From: Gammaproteobacteria bacterium
GTDB lineage: Bacteria; Pseudomonadota; Gammaproteobacteria; Steroidobacterales; Steroidobacteraceae
NCBI GenBank assembly: GCA_012026925.1
Contig: VEPJ01000150.1
Span: 1 to 62,156 of the forward strand
Length of the DNA stretch: 62,156 nt
Reading direction: 5' to 3'
The notes under the pieces are model-generated. The model did no database searches. It was not told the origin of the DNA and was given only the letters and a program-made list of their open reading frames with translations. Below are positions 13,378-22,804 of this stretch, piece by piece. Both the position numbers and the translations under genes were made by a program. Each line of letters begins with the position of its first letter. Positions within the stretch are counted from its first letter, which is position 1.

Positions 13378-14666
13378 AGATCATGACCCGGCGGTCCCTG
13401 CTCATCCTTGCCGGCGTGGGCATCGCCGCTGCGATGTTGTGGATGGCGGTCGCCGCGTTGCGTCCCCTTCCGGAGCGGAGCCTGACGCTGGCAACGGGGC
13501 CGGACGGCAGCGCCTATGCGGTCTTCGGCAAGCGGTATCGAGACTTGCTGGCGAGGCAGGGCGTGGAGGTGCGGCTGGTTGCGACAGATGGATCCATCGA
13601 CAACGCGAAGCGCCTGCAGGATCCCGGCTCGGGCATCGATGCGGCATTCGTGCAGGCGGGTACGACGCCGGCCGTGGACGAGTCCGACCTCCTGTCCCTC
13701 GGGACGCTTTTCTATGAACCGTTGTGGGTCTTCTGCCGATGCGAGCCGCGCGGCATCGCTTTGCACGAAACGCTGGGGACCCATGTCGCCATCGGCCCCG
13801 AGGGCAGCGCGTCGCGCGCGCTCGCGCTCAGGCTGATGCAGCTCAACAGGGTGGGTCTCGACCCCCTGCGACTGGAGGGATACTCGCCCGACCCGGCGGC
13901 CGAAGCGTTGCTGGCAGGCCGCATCGACACGGCAATCATCGACACGGCCTGGGAATCACCCGCGGTGCAGCGCCTGCTTGCGGACCCGTCGATCAACCTG
14001 GTGAGCTTCCCGCGCGCCGAAGCCTACGTTGCGCTGCTCCCGTTCCTCAGCAAGGTCGTGCTGCCGATGGGCGTGGCCAACCTGGCGGGCAACCGGCCGC
14101 CGACGGACATCGTGCTGATCGCGCCGAAGGCAAGCCTCGTCGTTCGCCGCGACCTGCATCCCGCGCTGCAGTACCTGTTGATCGACGCGGCGACGAGGAT
14201 CCACGGCGGCCCCGGGATCTTCAACGGCCCGGGCGCGTTTCCGGCGCCGGAAATGATCGACATCCCGCTCAGCGACGAGGCGCAGCACATGTACCGCAGC
14301 GGGCCGAGCTTCCTGCGCCGTCACCTGCCGTTCTGGCTGGCGGAGCTCGCGCAGAGGCTGCTGCTGCTCATCGTGCCGCTGTTGGGCGTGATCTACCCCG
14401 TCGTCCGGTTCGCGCCGGATGCCTGGCGATGGCGACAGGAGCGGCGACTCCGCGGCATGTACCGCGAACTGCGCCGCATCGAGCGGGGGCTGAGGGAGGC
14501 CCGCGACGGGACACGCCGGGCCGAGTGGCTCGCGCGGCTCGACGACCTCGAGGCGCGCGCCGCGCTTACCAGGCTGTCCGACGCATTTGCCGCGCCTTTC
14601 TACGAGCTGAAGCAGAACATCCGCTTCGTGCAGGAACGCTACGGTCAGTACATGCCCGCTGCGTAG
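13374..14666 (+). CDS. TAXI family TRAP-type solute-binding protein with C-terminal membrane segment
   Basis: LTLATGPDGSAYAVFGKRYRDLLARQGVEVRLVATDGSIDNAKRL; C-terminal TM segment and coiled tail; 4-bp ATGA overlap with the upstream gene. Confidence 0.75.
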   Translation: MKIMTRRSLLILAGVGIAAAMLWMAVAALRPLPERSLTLATGPDGSAYAVFGKRYRDLLARQGVEVRLVATDGSIDNAKRLQDPGSGIDAAFVQAGTTPAVDESDLLSLGTLFYEPLWVFCRCEPRGIALHETLGTHVAIGPEGSASRALALRLMQLNRVGLDPLRLEGYSPDPAAEALLAGRIDTAIIDTAWESPAVQRLLADPSINLVSFPRAEAYVALLPFLSKVVLPMGVANLAGNRPPTDIVLIAPKASLVVRRDLHPALQYLLIDAATRIHGGPGIFNGPGAFPAPEMIDIPLSDEAQHMYRSGPSFLRRHLPFWLAELAQRLLLLIVPLLGVIYPVVRFAPDAWRWRQERRLRGMYRELRRIERGLREARDGTRRAEWLARLDDLEARAALTRLSDAFAAPFYELKQNIRFVQERYGQYMPAA

Positions 14667-15973
14667 AGCAGTTCGTCCTGTTCCTCGTCCGCCAGCTTCG
14701 GGCAGTGCCGCGAGATGCTGCAGAGGAATCCGACCAGGTACGGTGCGTGCAGTCCGACGAGCAGCTTGCCGGTCGTGAGCAGCGCGACGGACGTCGCACG
14801 CTCGGGATCGGCCCACACGAAGTTGTTGGCGAACCCGAGGTGCCCGTACGCCTTCGAGGTGTCCGGGCCGTACATGCCGAAGGGGCTTGCGCCCAGCATC
14901 ATGCCCGCCGAGTAACGCAGCGGGATCATCAGCGAGCGGTCGATCTCGGGCTTGCCCACCTCGGCGATCGCTTTTCGGACCGTCAGTGGCTGGAGGACGC
15001 GCTTGCCATCGAGTTCGCCGCCGTTCAGCAGGCACTGGAAGAAACGCGAGCACTCGTCCGCCGTGCCGACGCCGTTGCCGGCGGGGATGACGGCGCGGTA
15101 ATAGCGCGGATCGTTCGAGATCGTCACCGCGTGCTCCAGCGTCGTGCCGATCGCGCGGCTGAGGTACATGTCCACGGGCGCGTCGATCCTGAAGCCCGTC
15201 GCGTAGTTGCGGGCGATGCGCGAGAGCGCCGCGCCGCGCGCGCCGAAATCGAGCGAGGGCAGGTCCAGCGGCCGGCTGAAGTTCTGGCGGAAGAAGTTGC
15301 GGAAGCCCTGCTTCGCGACCTTCTCGACGAGGTCGGCGACGACGAAGCCCGCCGTGAGCGCGTGATAGGCATGATGCTGGCCCGGCTTCTCCGGCGCCGA
15401 GCGGTAGATGAGGCGCAGGATCTCCTTGTGGTCGAGCAGGAGCTCCGCGACGTCCACGCCGTGCGTCGGGATCGTCGGGATGCCTGCCTTGTGGCAGAGC
15501 AGCTGGTAGATCGTGATGTCGCGCTTGCCGTTCTGCCCGAACTCCGGGATGTAGTGGCTCACGGGGTCGAGGAGGCTCAGCAACTTGCGCTCGGAGAGCA
15601 GGTGCACGGCCATCGCAGCCATTGCCTTGCTCGCGGAGAAGATGCAGACCGGCGTGTCGGGCGTCATCGGCACCGGCTTCCCTACGCGGTCGTCGGGGCC
15701 GTTGCCCCGGGCGTGGCCGATGGCCCGCTTCAGAACGACCTCGCCGTGCCTGCGCACCACGAGCGAGATGCCCGGGTGCATGCCCGTCGCGTACATCTTC
15801 TCGATGGCGCCCCAGATCGCGTCCACGCCTTCGCGCGTCATGCCGACTCGCCCGGGCTCGCGCTCCTCGTCGGCCGCGATCGTCGTGACGCTGGCGAGGT
15901 CGCGCGGCACATTGGCTCCGTCCACCACGAGACGGCGGAGCGGGGCGGGCACGTATCGGACTGCACTCAGCAT
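14645..15973 (-). CDS. Serine hydrolase (beta-lactamase class C-like)
   Basis: [17 protein letters not shown] (SxxK) and [18 protein letters not shown] (HxG) motifs. Confidence 0.88.
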   Translation of the reverse strand: MLSAVRYVPAPLRRLVVDGANVPRDLASVTTIAADEEREPGRVGMTREGVDAIWGAIEKMYATGMHPGISLVVRRHGEVVLKRAIGHARGNGPDDRVGKPVPMTPDTPVCIFSASKAMAAMAVHLLSERKLLSLLDPVSHYIPEFGQNGKRDITIYQLLCHKAGIPTIPTHGVDVAELLLDHKEILRLIYRSAPEKPGQHHAYHALTAGFVVADLVEKVAKQGFRNFFRQNFSRPLDLPSLDFGARGAALSRIARNYATGFRIDAPVDMYLSRAIGTTLEHAVTISNDPRYYRAVIPAGNGVGTADECSRFFQCLLNGGELDGKRVLQPLTVRKAIAEVGKPEIDRSLMIPLRYSAGMMLGASPFGMYGPDTSKAYGHLGFANNFVWADPERATSVALLTTGKLLVGLHAPYLVGFLCSISRHCPKLADEEQDELLYAAGMY

Positions 15974-16596
15974 CGCGTTTCCTCCCTGTTTCCCAACTTT
16001 CTGCGCAGCACCGCCTCCCGCACGAGGGCGAGGCGGTCGTTGCCGAAATACATGTCGTCGCCGCCCACGTAGATGGTCGGGGAGCCGAAGCCACCGCGGG
16101 CGATGACCTCGTCGGTGTTGGCCTTGAGCCGCGCCTTGATCTCCGGCCGCGCGATCCCCTCGTGGAACCGCTGCGGGTCGACGCCCACGCGCCTGCACAG
16201 GTCGGCGAGCACGTCGTCCTGCGAGATGTCCCGGTCGTGTGCCCAGTACGCCTCGAAGACGGCCGAGGCGAACGGCACCAGCTTGCCTTCCGGCTCGAGC
16301 AGGATGCACCCGCGCATCGCCTTCACGCTGTTCACCGGGAAGACGGTCGGGGGAAAGACGATCTCCAGGCCCGCCAGGCGGGCCCAGTCCTGCAGGTCCT
16401 TCAGCTGGTAGGCCTTCTTGGCCGGAGCCCCGCGTTCACGGAATTCGTAGACGCCGGGGTTCACGGCGTTGAAAATCCCGCCCACCAGCACCGGGCGCCA
16501 CTGGACATCGACGCCGAGCTCGCGCGCCAGGGGCTGGATGTTGTGAAACGCCAGCCAGGTCCACGGGCTCGAGCAGTCGAAGAAGAATTCGATCAT
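15967..16596 (-). CDS. 2-hydroxychromene-2-carboxylate isomerase / DsbA-like
   Basis: [43 protein letters not shown] and C-terminal [22 protein letters not shown]. Confidence 0.87.
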   Translation of the reverse strand: MIEFFFDCSSPWTWLAFHNIQPLARELGVDVQWRPVLVGGIFNAVNPGVYEFRERGAPAKKAYQLKDLQDWARLAGLEIVFPPTVFPVNSVKAMRGCILLEPEGKLVPFASAVFEAYWAHDRDISQDDVLADLCRRVGVDPQRFHEGIARPEIKARLKANTDEVIARGGFGSPTIYVGGDDMYFGNDRLALVREAVLRRKLGNREETRC

Positions 16597-16635
16597 GCTC
16601 GGATGCTCTCAGAACCTTCGAAGACCGTCACTACG

Positions 16636-17331
16636 ATGATTGACCTATACACCGCAGCGACCCCGAACGGCCACAAGGTATCCATCGCGCTCGAGGAACT
16701 CGGTCTGTCCTACGCGGTTCACGTGGTGAACCTGGCCGGGCTCGAGCAGAAACGCCCCGAGTTCCTGAAGATCAGCCCGAACGGCCGCATTCCGGCCATC
16801 GTGGATCGCGAGCTCGACGACTTCGCCGTGTTCGAGTCCGGCGCGATTCTCGTCTACCTCGCCGAGAAGACGGGGCGCCTGATGCCCTCGGACGTGAAGG
16901 GCCGCTCCCGCGTCATGCAGTGGCTGATGTTCCAGATGGCCGGGGTCGGCCCGATGATGGGGCAGGCCAACGTATTCTTCCGTTACCTGCCCGAGAAGGT
17001 CCCGCTGGCCATCGACCGTTACCAGGCTGAGGTGCGGCGGCTGTTCGAGGTGCTCGATGGCCAGCTGGCGGACCACGAATACCTCGCGGGCGACTACTCG
17101 ATCGCCGACATCGCCAACTGGGCCTGGGTCCGGACGCACAAGTGGTCCGGCGTGACCATCGAAGGCCTCGGGCATCTCGGCCGATGGATGGGCGTGCTCT
17201 CCGCCCGGCCCGCCTGTCAGCGTGGCATCAACATTCCGCCCCGCCCCGTGCGGCCCGAGGACGGCAAGGGCACGGAGAAGTTCATCGAGGAAGCCCGGAA
17301 GATGGTGGAGACCGGCCGGCGTCCGGCCTGA
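16636..17331 (+). CDS. Glutathione S-transferase family protein (YghU/Ure2-like)
   Basis: [69 protein letters not shown]. Confidence 0.9.
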   Translation: MIDLYTAATPNGHKVSIALEELGLSYAVHVVNLAGLEQKRPEFLKISPNGRIPAIVDRELDDFAVFESGAILVYLAEKTGRLMPSDVKGRSRVMQWLMFQMAGVGPMMGQANVFFRYLPEKVPLAIDRYQAEVRRLFEVLDGQLADHEYLAGDYSIADIANWAWVRTHKWSGVTIEGLGHLGRWMGVLSARPACQRGINIPPRPVRPEDGKGTEKFIEEARKMVETGRRPA

Positions 17332-17776
17332 GCCAGGTTTCGTCCAGCGACCAGCGCCCCGCACCGAACACGGCGACGACCAGCAGCAGGCTGCCCCAGA
17401 GGTAGTGCTGCCCGAGCGCAGCCTCGAAGCCTTCGCTCAGGAGCACGTCCGCGTAGGACACCACGGCGATCACGTTGACGGCCGAGAGCCCGACTGCCGC
17501 GTAGCGCGTCGCGAGACCCGCGATCAGGAGCGACGGGAACACGATCTCGCCGGCCGCACCGGCAACCGCCGCGATGTCGGGCGGCAGCAGCGGAACGTGG
17601 TATTCGTCGCGGAACAGGTCGAGCGTGTTGCTCCAGTTGGAGACCTTGAGCCAGCCCGACTTGAGGAACTGCCACGACACGTAGCATCGAATCGCCAGGA
17701 GCAGGGGCGATGCGAGCCACGCGGCAACGCGCGCCGCGAAAGCGTTCGCGTGGTCGAGGGCGGCAGCGATGCTCAT
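17282..17776 (-). CDS. DoxX family membrane protein of bufferin operon (BufD-like)
   Basis: [44 protein letters not shown]-type overlap with the DUF2063 gene. Confidence 0.85.
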   Translation of the reverse strand: MSIAAALDHANAFAARVAAWLASPLLLAIRCYVSWQFLKSGWLKVSNWSNTLDLFRDEYHVPLLPPDIAAVAGAAGEIVFPSLLIAGLATRYAAVGLSAVNVIAVVSYADVLLSEGFEAALGQHYLWGSLLLVVAVFGAGRWSLDETWLRPDAGRSPPSSGLPR

Positions 17777-18591
17777 GCGACGTCGTCCTCTGCGGGAGCG
17801 TCGAGTCCGGTCACGAGGCCCTCGCCGAACAGCCAGGCGAGCACGCCCGGCAGTCGCTCGATCTCGAGGCCCGAATCTTCGATCGCGACGGCGAGTGACG
17901 CGCCACCCGCCAGGGCCGAGACGAACGCGAACTGGTCCGCTGGAACCGAGTGCAGGACGAGCCCCGCGTCGTTGCATGCCACGACCACGTACTGCGCGCC
18001 GAGCGCCGGATCGACCGGGGCACCCGGCGCGTCGGGCTGGTTGGCCTGCCAGACGGACCAGACCGGGAACGTCGAGTCCACGAGTCGCAGGCCCGGCTGC
18101 AGCGTGAGTGAGATGTCCGCGAGCTGCTCCGGCCCGACATCCGCAAGGACCGCGGCGTCGAGCGGCACCGCCCTGGCGGCGAGCAGTGCTTCCTCGCCGG
18201 CCCACTCCAGCCGGGCGAGATCCGCGAGCCACTCGTAGTCCCCGCCCGTCACCCGCGCGCCGAGCCACGCCGGAAACGCCGCGCCGACCCAGTGCAGGTC
18301 GCCGCTACGCGAGGGGTGCTCCGCCCGGTACTCCCGTGCGAGCCGGCGAAAATGCGCCTCGCCGACGCGCCGCCGGAGGACCGGGAAGGTCCGCTCGAGA
18401 GCGCCCTCGAACATCGCGCGCACGTTGTTGCGGTAGACCTGCACCCGCGACTCGGGTGGGATGCCGTCGTCCACGACGCAGCGGGCGAACTCGTCGAGCG
18501 ATGCGTCGCCGTCCTGCCCACGGGCGCAAATGACCGCGGCAAAGCCTGCCTGCAGCGCGGCAAGCGAGCCGTGGTCAGGCGGCGAGTCCAC
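17773..18591 (-). CDS. DUF2063 family protein, putative partner of the MNIO enzyme (BufC/HvfC-like)
   Basis: LQAGFAAVICARG...SRVQVYRNNVRAMFEGALERTFPVLRRRVGEAHFRRLAREYRAEHPSRSGDLHWVGAAFPAWL is characteristic of DUF2063. Confidence 0.88.
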   Translation of the reverse strand: MDSPPDHGSLAALQAGFAAVICARGQDGDASLDEFARCVVDDGIPPESRVQVYRNNVRAMFEGALERTFPVLRRRVGEAHFRRLAREYRAEHPSRSGDLHWVGAAFPAWLGARVTGGDYEWLADLARLEWAGEEALLAARAVPLDAAVLADVGPEQLADISLTLQPGLRLVDSTFPVWSVWQANQPDAPGAPVDPALGAQYVVVACNDAGLVLHSVPADQFAFVSALAGGASLAVAIEDSGLEIERLPGVLAWLFGEGLVTGLDAPAEDDVA

Positions 18592-19447
18592 GTTTTCTCT
18601 CCAGGCGGGCGTCGGCCTTGTGCGCTTCGGCGACCAGCACCTCGAGCGCCGGCACGTCGGTGTCCCATTCGACCAGCGTCGGCACCGGGCCGAGGCGTTC
18701 GATCGCGCGCTCGTACAGCGTCCAGACCTCGGCGCAAACGGCGGAGCCGTGATCGTCGATCGCGAGGTCGCGGCTGCCGACCCGGTTGCGGCGGTGGCCG
18801 GCGAGATGAATCTCCTGCACTGCCCCCCGCGGCACGCTGGCGATGAATTTCCCGGCGTCGAGGCCGAGGTTGACCGAGTTGACGTAGACGTTGTTCACGT
18901 CGAGCAGCAGGCCGCAGCCCGAGCGCTCGACCACGGCGGCCAGGAAGTCCCACTCCGTCAGTCGCGACGCGGAGTAGGCGAAATACGAACTCAGGTTTTC
19001 CACGAGGATCTGGCGCCCGAGGAAGTCCTGGACCTCGCGAACCCGGGACGCGAGGTGGTTGACCGCTTCTTCGGTGTACGGCAGGGGCAGCAGGTCGTTG
19101 AAGTGCTCGCCTGCGGCGTGGCCCCAGCAAGCGTGCTCGCTGACGAGCGCGGGTTCGAAGCGCTGAATGGCGCGCTTCACCCGCTCGAGGTGGCCGCGAT
19201 CGAGCGGCGCCACCGAGCCCAGCCCGAGCCCGACGCCGTGCATGCTGATCGGGTAATGCCCGCGTGCCCTCTCGAGGGCCCGCAACGATGGGCCGCCGTC
19301 GTGGAAGTAGTTCTCCGTGTGCACCTCGAGCCACGCGACGGGCGGTCGTCCGTTTGCCGCGTCCTCGTGGTGCGCGGAGCGGAGGCCGATCCCGGCCCGT
19401 GCCGGGATCGGTCCGTCCGGGAGCGTCTCGTGTACCGCGTCCCCCAT
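18575..19447 (-). CDS. DUF692 / multinuclear non-heme iron oxidase (MNIO, BufB/HvfB-like)
   Basis: AGIGLRSAHHEDAANGRPPVAWLEVHTENYFHDGG, HGVGLGLGS, SEHACWGHAAGEHFNDLLPLPYTEEAVNH, LLDVNNVYVNSVNLGLDA, HLAGHRRN. Confidence 0.92.
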   Translation of the reverse strand: MGDAVHETLPDGPIPARAGIGLRSAHHEDAANGRPPVAWLEVHTENYFHDGGPSLRALERARGHYPISMHGVGLGLGSVAPLDRGHLERVKRAIQRFEPALVSEHACWGHAAGEHFNDLLPLPYTEEAVNHLASRVREVQDFLGRQILVENLSSYFAYSASRLTEWDFLAAVVERSGCGLLLDVNNVYVNSVNLGLDAGKFIASVPRGAVQEIHLAGHRRNRVGSRDLAIDDHGSAVCAEVWTLYERAIERLGPVPTLVEWDTDVPALEVLVAEAHKADARLERKRGLAA

Positions 19448-19454
19448 CGCAGAT

Positions 19455-19712
19455 TTACTTCTTGGGCGCCTCGGTCTTGCCGCCCATCTTTTCGCAGTCG
19501 GCCTTCGGCATGTGGACCCACTCGTTCGGGTCGTTGTCCTTCTTCGCCTGGCCGGCGCAGGAATGGCCGTTGCCGGCGCAGTCGTTCTTGCCGGCCTTGG
19601 CCACGCCGTAGCACTTGTCCTTCGAAGGGGCGTCCCCGGCAGTGGCGCTCATCGAGCCCGCTGCCAGGAAGCTGCCCACGGCCGTCGCGATCGCAAGCTT
19701 CTTCAGGTTCAT
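19455..19712 (-). CDS. DUF2282 family bufferin-type precursor peptide (BufA1-like)
   Basis: 85 aa: signal peptide MNLKKLAIATAVGSFLAAGSMSATA, then KDKCYGVAKAGKNDCAGNGHSCAGQAKKDNDPNEWVHMPKADCEKMGG with four Cys. Confidence 0.88.
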   Translation of the reverse strand: MNLKKLAIATAVGSFLAAGSMSATAGDAPSKDKCYGVAKAGKNDCAGNGHSCAGQAKKDNDPNEWVHMPKADCEKMGGKTEAPKK

Positions 19713-19980
19713 CGGAATCACTCCTCGCATGGTTGATGTCGGTCCGGACCGCATCGGCGCCGGTTCGGGAGCCCCGGATCGCGACGCGTCGACCAGTAGA
19801 CCCGTTCGCCGGGCGGATTGTTTCAGATGACGCCGGTCGCCCGGGGGCCACCCGCCGGTGCGAGCCAATTGCTCCTCCATGGCATCGCGGAAGCCGACGT
19901 TGCGCCTCTGGCACGTCCTGTGACTCGGAGACGTCGAACAGAAGCGTCCAGCCGCGCTTCGCCGTGCCCGGGGCCGGTTG

Positions 19981-21270
19981 TCAGTTGCGTGTCGGCGCGG
20001 CGACGTTTGGCCGATAACGGTCACGGAGTTCCGTCTGTCTCGACCGCATGGATTGCGGCCGTCCGCCGATCCACACCTGCTCCGCCACGGACGTCACGTC
20101 GAGCGGGTCACCCGACCACAGCACGAGATCCGCGGAATAGCCGGGCGCGATCCTGCCGAGCTCGGCACCGAGACCGAAGACTTCCGCCGGCGTGAGCGTC
20201 AGTGCCCTGAGCGCAGCGTCCCACGGCAAACCGTGAGCAACTGCGACGCCGGCAGCCTGGCGCACCTTGTGCGCATTGTGCGTGGGGTCGGTGAACTGGG
20301 TGAACGCGATCGGCACGCCCGCGCGATCGAGGCGCGCCGCGTTCTCGAGCGTTGCTCCGAGCTGGTCGAAGGTCCCCGGCAGGTCCACGAGCGGGTCGAG
20401 CACGACCGGCACGCGAGCCTTCGCGAGCAGTGGCGCGACCTGCCAGGCCTGCGCACCACCGACGATCACCGGGTGGACCTTGTTGCGCTCGGCGTAGGCG
20501 AGCACCTGGCGGATGTCTGCCGCGCGATCGACGCTGAACGCGATGCGCCCGCCGCCGAGATAACGGGCGAGTACCTCGCGCCCCGCGGGCGTGAGCAGCC
20601 GCAGGTCCCCGGCCGCGAGCGGCTTCGCCGGTTGCGACTCGCGCGTAGCCTGTTCGAGCAGCATGTATTGGGCGGCACGGCTCTTCCCGGAACTCGCCGT
20701 GGCGTTGGCGCCGAGATCGACGAAGAGCGTGCGGCTCGCGGGCGCGAAGGCTTCCACGCGGCCGTCGAGGCGCGCGATCGCGCCCTGCCCGGCAAACATC
20801 GTCCCGTCCGGCAGCGCCGTCGGCGCGACCATCGCAAAAGTGATGCCCTCGACGCGATTGACGCCGATGGCTGCGGAATCCGGATTGAAGGCGAGTGTGA
20901 CGTCGAACTCCGGCCGCGGTTCGAAGGAGGGTCCGCCCTTGCCCTCGCCGTAGGCCGTCGAGCTGTCGACCGTCGACGGCTCGAGCGAGATCTCCTCGAC
21001 GCCGAGCGCGGTGATGCCGCCGAACAGGCCGGGCGTGAGCGGGCGTCCCCGCGCGTCGATCACGTCCGCGCTGGGCGTGGCGGCGATGCCGCTGCCGACC
21101 TGCGCGACGCGTCCGTTCTGGACGAGCACGTCGGCGCGCTCGAGCGTGCCGCTCCCGGACTGCGTGTAAACCTTCGCGTTTCGGATCAGCACGTCCTGCG
21201 CGTGTGCGATGCCCGCGAGACCGAGCACGCCGAGCGCGGCGAATAGCAGGGGACCGATCTTGCCGCTCAT
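19981..21270 (-). CDS. Amidohydrolase-fold protein lacking the HxH metal-binding motif
   Basis: Signal peptide, amidohydrolase-like N- and C-termini (IAPGYSADLVLWSGDPLDVTSVAEQVWIGG), but PLTPGLFGGITALGVEEI where active members have PGLIDxHxH. Confidence 0.8.
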   Translation of the reverse strand: MSGKIGPLLFAALGVLGLAGIAHAQDVLIRNAKVYTQSGSGTLERADVLVQNGRVAQVGSGIAATPSADVIDARGRPLTPGLFGGITALGVEEISLEPSTVDSSTAYGEGKGGPSFEPRPEFDVTLAFNPDSAAIGVNRVEGITFAMVAPTALPDGTMFAGQGAIARLDGRVEAFAPASRTLFVDLGANATASSGKSRAAQYMLLEQATRESQPAKPLAAGDLRLLTPAGREVLARYLGGGRIAFSVDRAADIRQVLAYAERNKVHPVIVGGAQAWQVAPLLAKARVPVVLDPLVDLPGTFDQLGATLENAARLDRAGVPIAFTQFTDPTHNAHKVRQAAGVAVAHGLPWDAALRALTLTPAEVFGLGAELGRIAPGYSADLVLWSGDPLDVTSVAEQVWIGGRPQSMRSRQTELRDRYRPNVAAPTRN

Positions 21271-22658
21271 CGCGCACCTCCCGTGGGCTGGCCGAGCAGG
21301 AAGTCCGAGGCCGGCGTCGCCGGCGGCGCCTTGCGGTCGAGCACCACTGCACCGTCGATGTAGATGAGGTCGGGCAGCGCGTAGACGCTGAACGGATCCT
21401 GGTTCCAGACGACGACGTCGGCCAGCTCGCCGGGCTCGAGGGTGCCGACGCGATCGGCGATGCCGAGCGCCTTCGCCGGGTTCGACGTGATCCCGCGCAC
21501 CGCGCGCTCGGGCGGGATGTCGAGGCCCGCGCGTTGCCCGCGCGTCATCGCCTTGGCGGCTTCCTGGTTGAGACGCTGAATGCCTTCCTCGGAGTCCGAG
21601 TGCACGATTGCGCAGCCGTTCTTCGGTGCGTCCACGAACGCGAGGTTCTCCCAGATGCCGTCGTAGGCCTCGAGCTTGAAACCCCACCAGTCGGCCCACA
21701 ACGCGCCGCACACGCCTTCCTCCGCGAGGCGGTCCGCGATCTTGTATGCCTCCACGCCATGGTGGAACGCGGCGATCCTGAAGTTGAACTCGTGCGCGAG
21801 GTCGAGCATCGTGGCCATCTCGTCGGCGCGATAACAGTGGATGTGCACGCGCACCTCGCCCCTGATCGCGGCGGCGAGCGTCTCGAGCCTCAGGTCGCGC
21901 TTCGGCGGCAGCGGCGGCTGCGCGTCCTTGTCCTTGTCCTTCTTCTTCCCGTAGGCGGCGAGTTCGCGCTGGTATTTCTCCTGCTGGCGCAGGTAGTCCT
22001 GCGCGTCGGCGAAGGCCTGGCGGTAGCCGGCCACGTTGCCCATGCGGGTCGAGGGGGCCCGATCGTGACTGCCATAGACGCGCTTCGGGTTCTCGCCGCA
22101 GGCCATCTTCAGTCCCTGCGGAGCGTCGGGAAACTTCATGGCCTGGTAGGTCGTCGTGTGGACGTTCCGCAGCGTCACGCCGCGACCGCCGATCAGGTTG
22201 GCGGAGCCGGGCAGCACCTGCAGCGTCGTCACGCCGCCGGCGAGCGCCGTGGCGAAGCCCGGGTCCTGCGGCCACACGGAGTGCTCCGCCCACACACCTG
22301 CCGTGACGGGATCGGTCGCCTCGTTGCCGTCCTGGGTCGCGTTCACCCCGGGGCTCGCGTACACGCCGAGGTGCGAGTGCACGTCGATCAGCCCCGGCGT
22401 CACCCAGCGTCCGCGCGCGTCCACCACGGTCGCGCCGGCCGCATCGAGCCCGGGCCCGACGGCGACGATCTTGCCGTCGCGCATGAGCACGTCGGCGCCG
22501 TCCAGCCGGCGGCCGGTTCCGTCGAGCACGATCGCGTTACGGATGAGGGTCGGCGGACCGGGATGGGACTGGTACGTCGAAGGGTAGGGCTCGTCGGCCG
22601 CCAGCGCGGGGCCGGCGCAGGCGGCGAGCGCCGCGCCAAGGAAGAGTTTCCAGCCCAA
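21267..22658 (-). CDS. Exported amidohydrolase with intact HxH
   Basis: LIRNAIVLDGTGRRLDGADVLMRDGKIVAVGPGL, WVTPGLIDVHSHLGVYASPG; TTG start inferred after GGGAGA; ORF track extends to 22688. Confidence 0.82.
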   Translation of the reverse strand: MGWKLFLGAALAACAGPALAADEPYPSTYQSHPGPPTLIRNAIVLDGTGRRLDGADVLMRDGKIVAVGPGLDAAGATVVDARGRWVTPGLIDVHSHLGVYASPGVNATQDGNEATDPVTAGVWAEHSVWPQDPGFATALAGGVTTLQVLPGSANLIGGRGVTLRNVHTTTYQAMKFPDAPQGLKMACGENPKRVYGSHDRAPSTRMGNVAGYRQAFADAQDYLRQQEKYQRELAAYGKKKDKDKDAQPPLPPKRDLRLETLAAAIRGEVRVHIHCYRADEMATMLDLAHEFNFRIAAFHHGVEAYKIADRLAEEGVCGALWADWWGFKLEAYDGIWENLAFVDAPKNGCAIVHSDSEEGIQRLNQEAAKAMTRGQRAGLDIPPERAVRGITSNPAKALGIADRVGTLEPGELADVVVWNQDPFSVYALPDLIYIDGAVVLDRKAPPATPASDFLLGQPTGGAR

Positions 22659-22804
22659 GAGAGGTCTCCCGCTGCGAAAAGCGGCCAAGGATGTCGCTGC
22701 AACCGTGGGATGTCCAGACCCCTCTCGCGAAGAGCGATGCCGACGTGCGTCGCCCGATCGGCTACGATCGCGCCGTCCGGACCGTCACTGAGGAGGTTCT
22801 CCGC

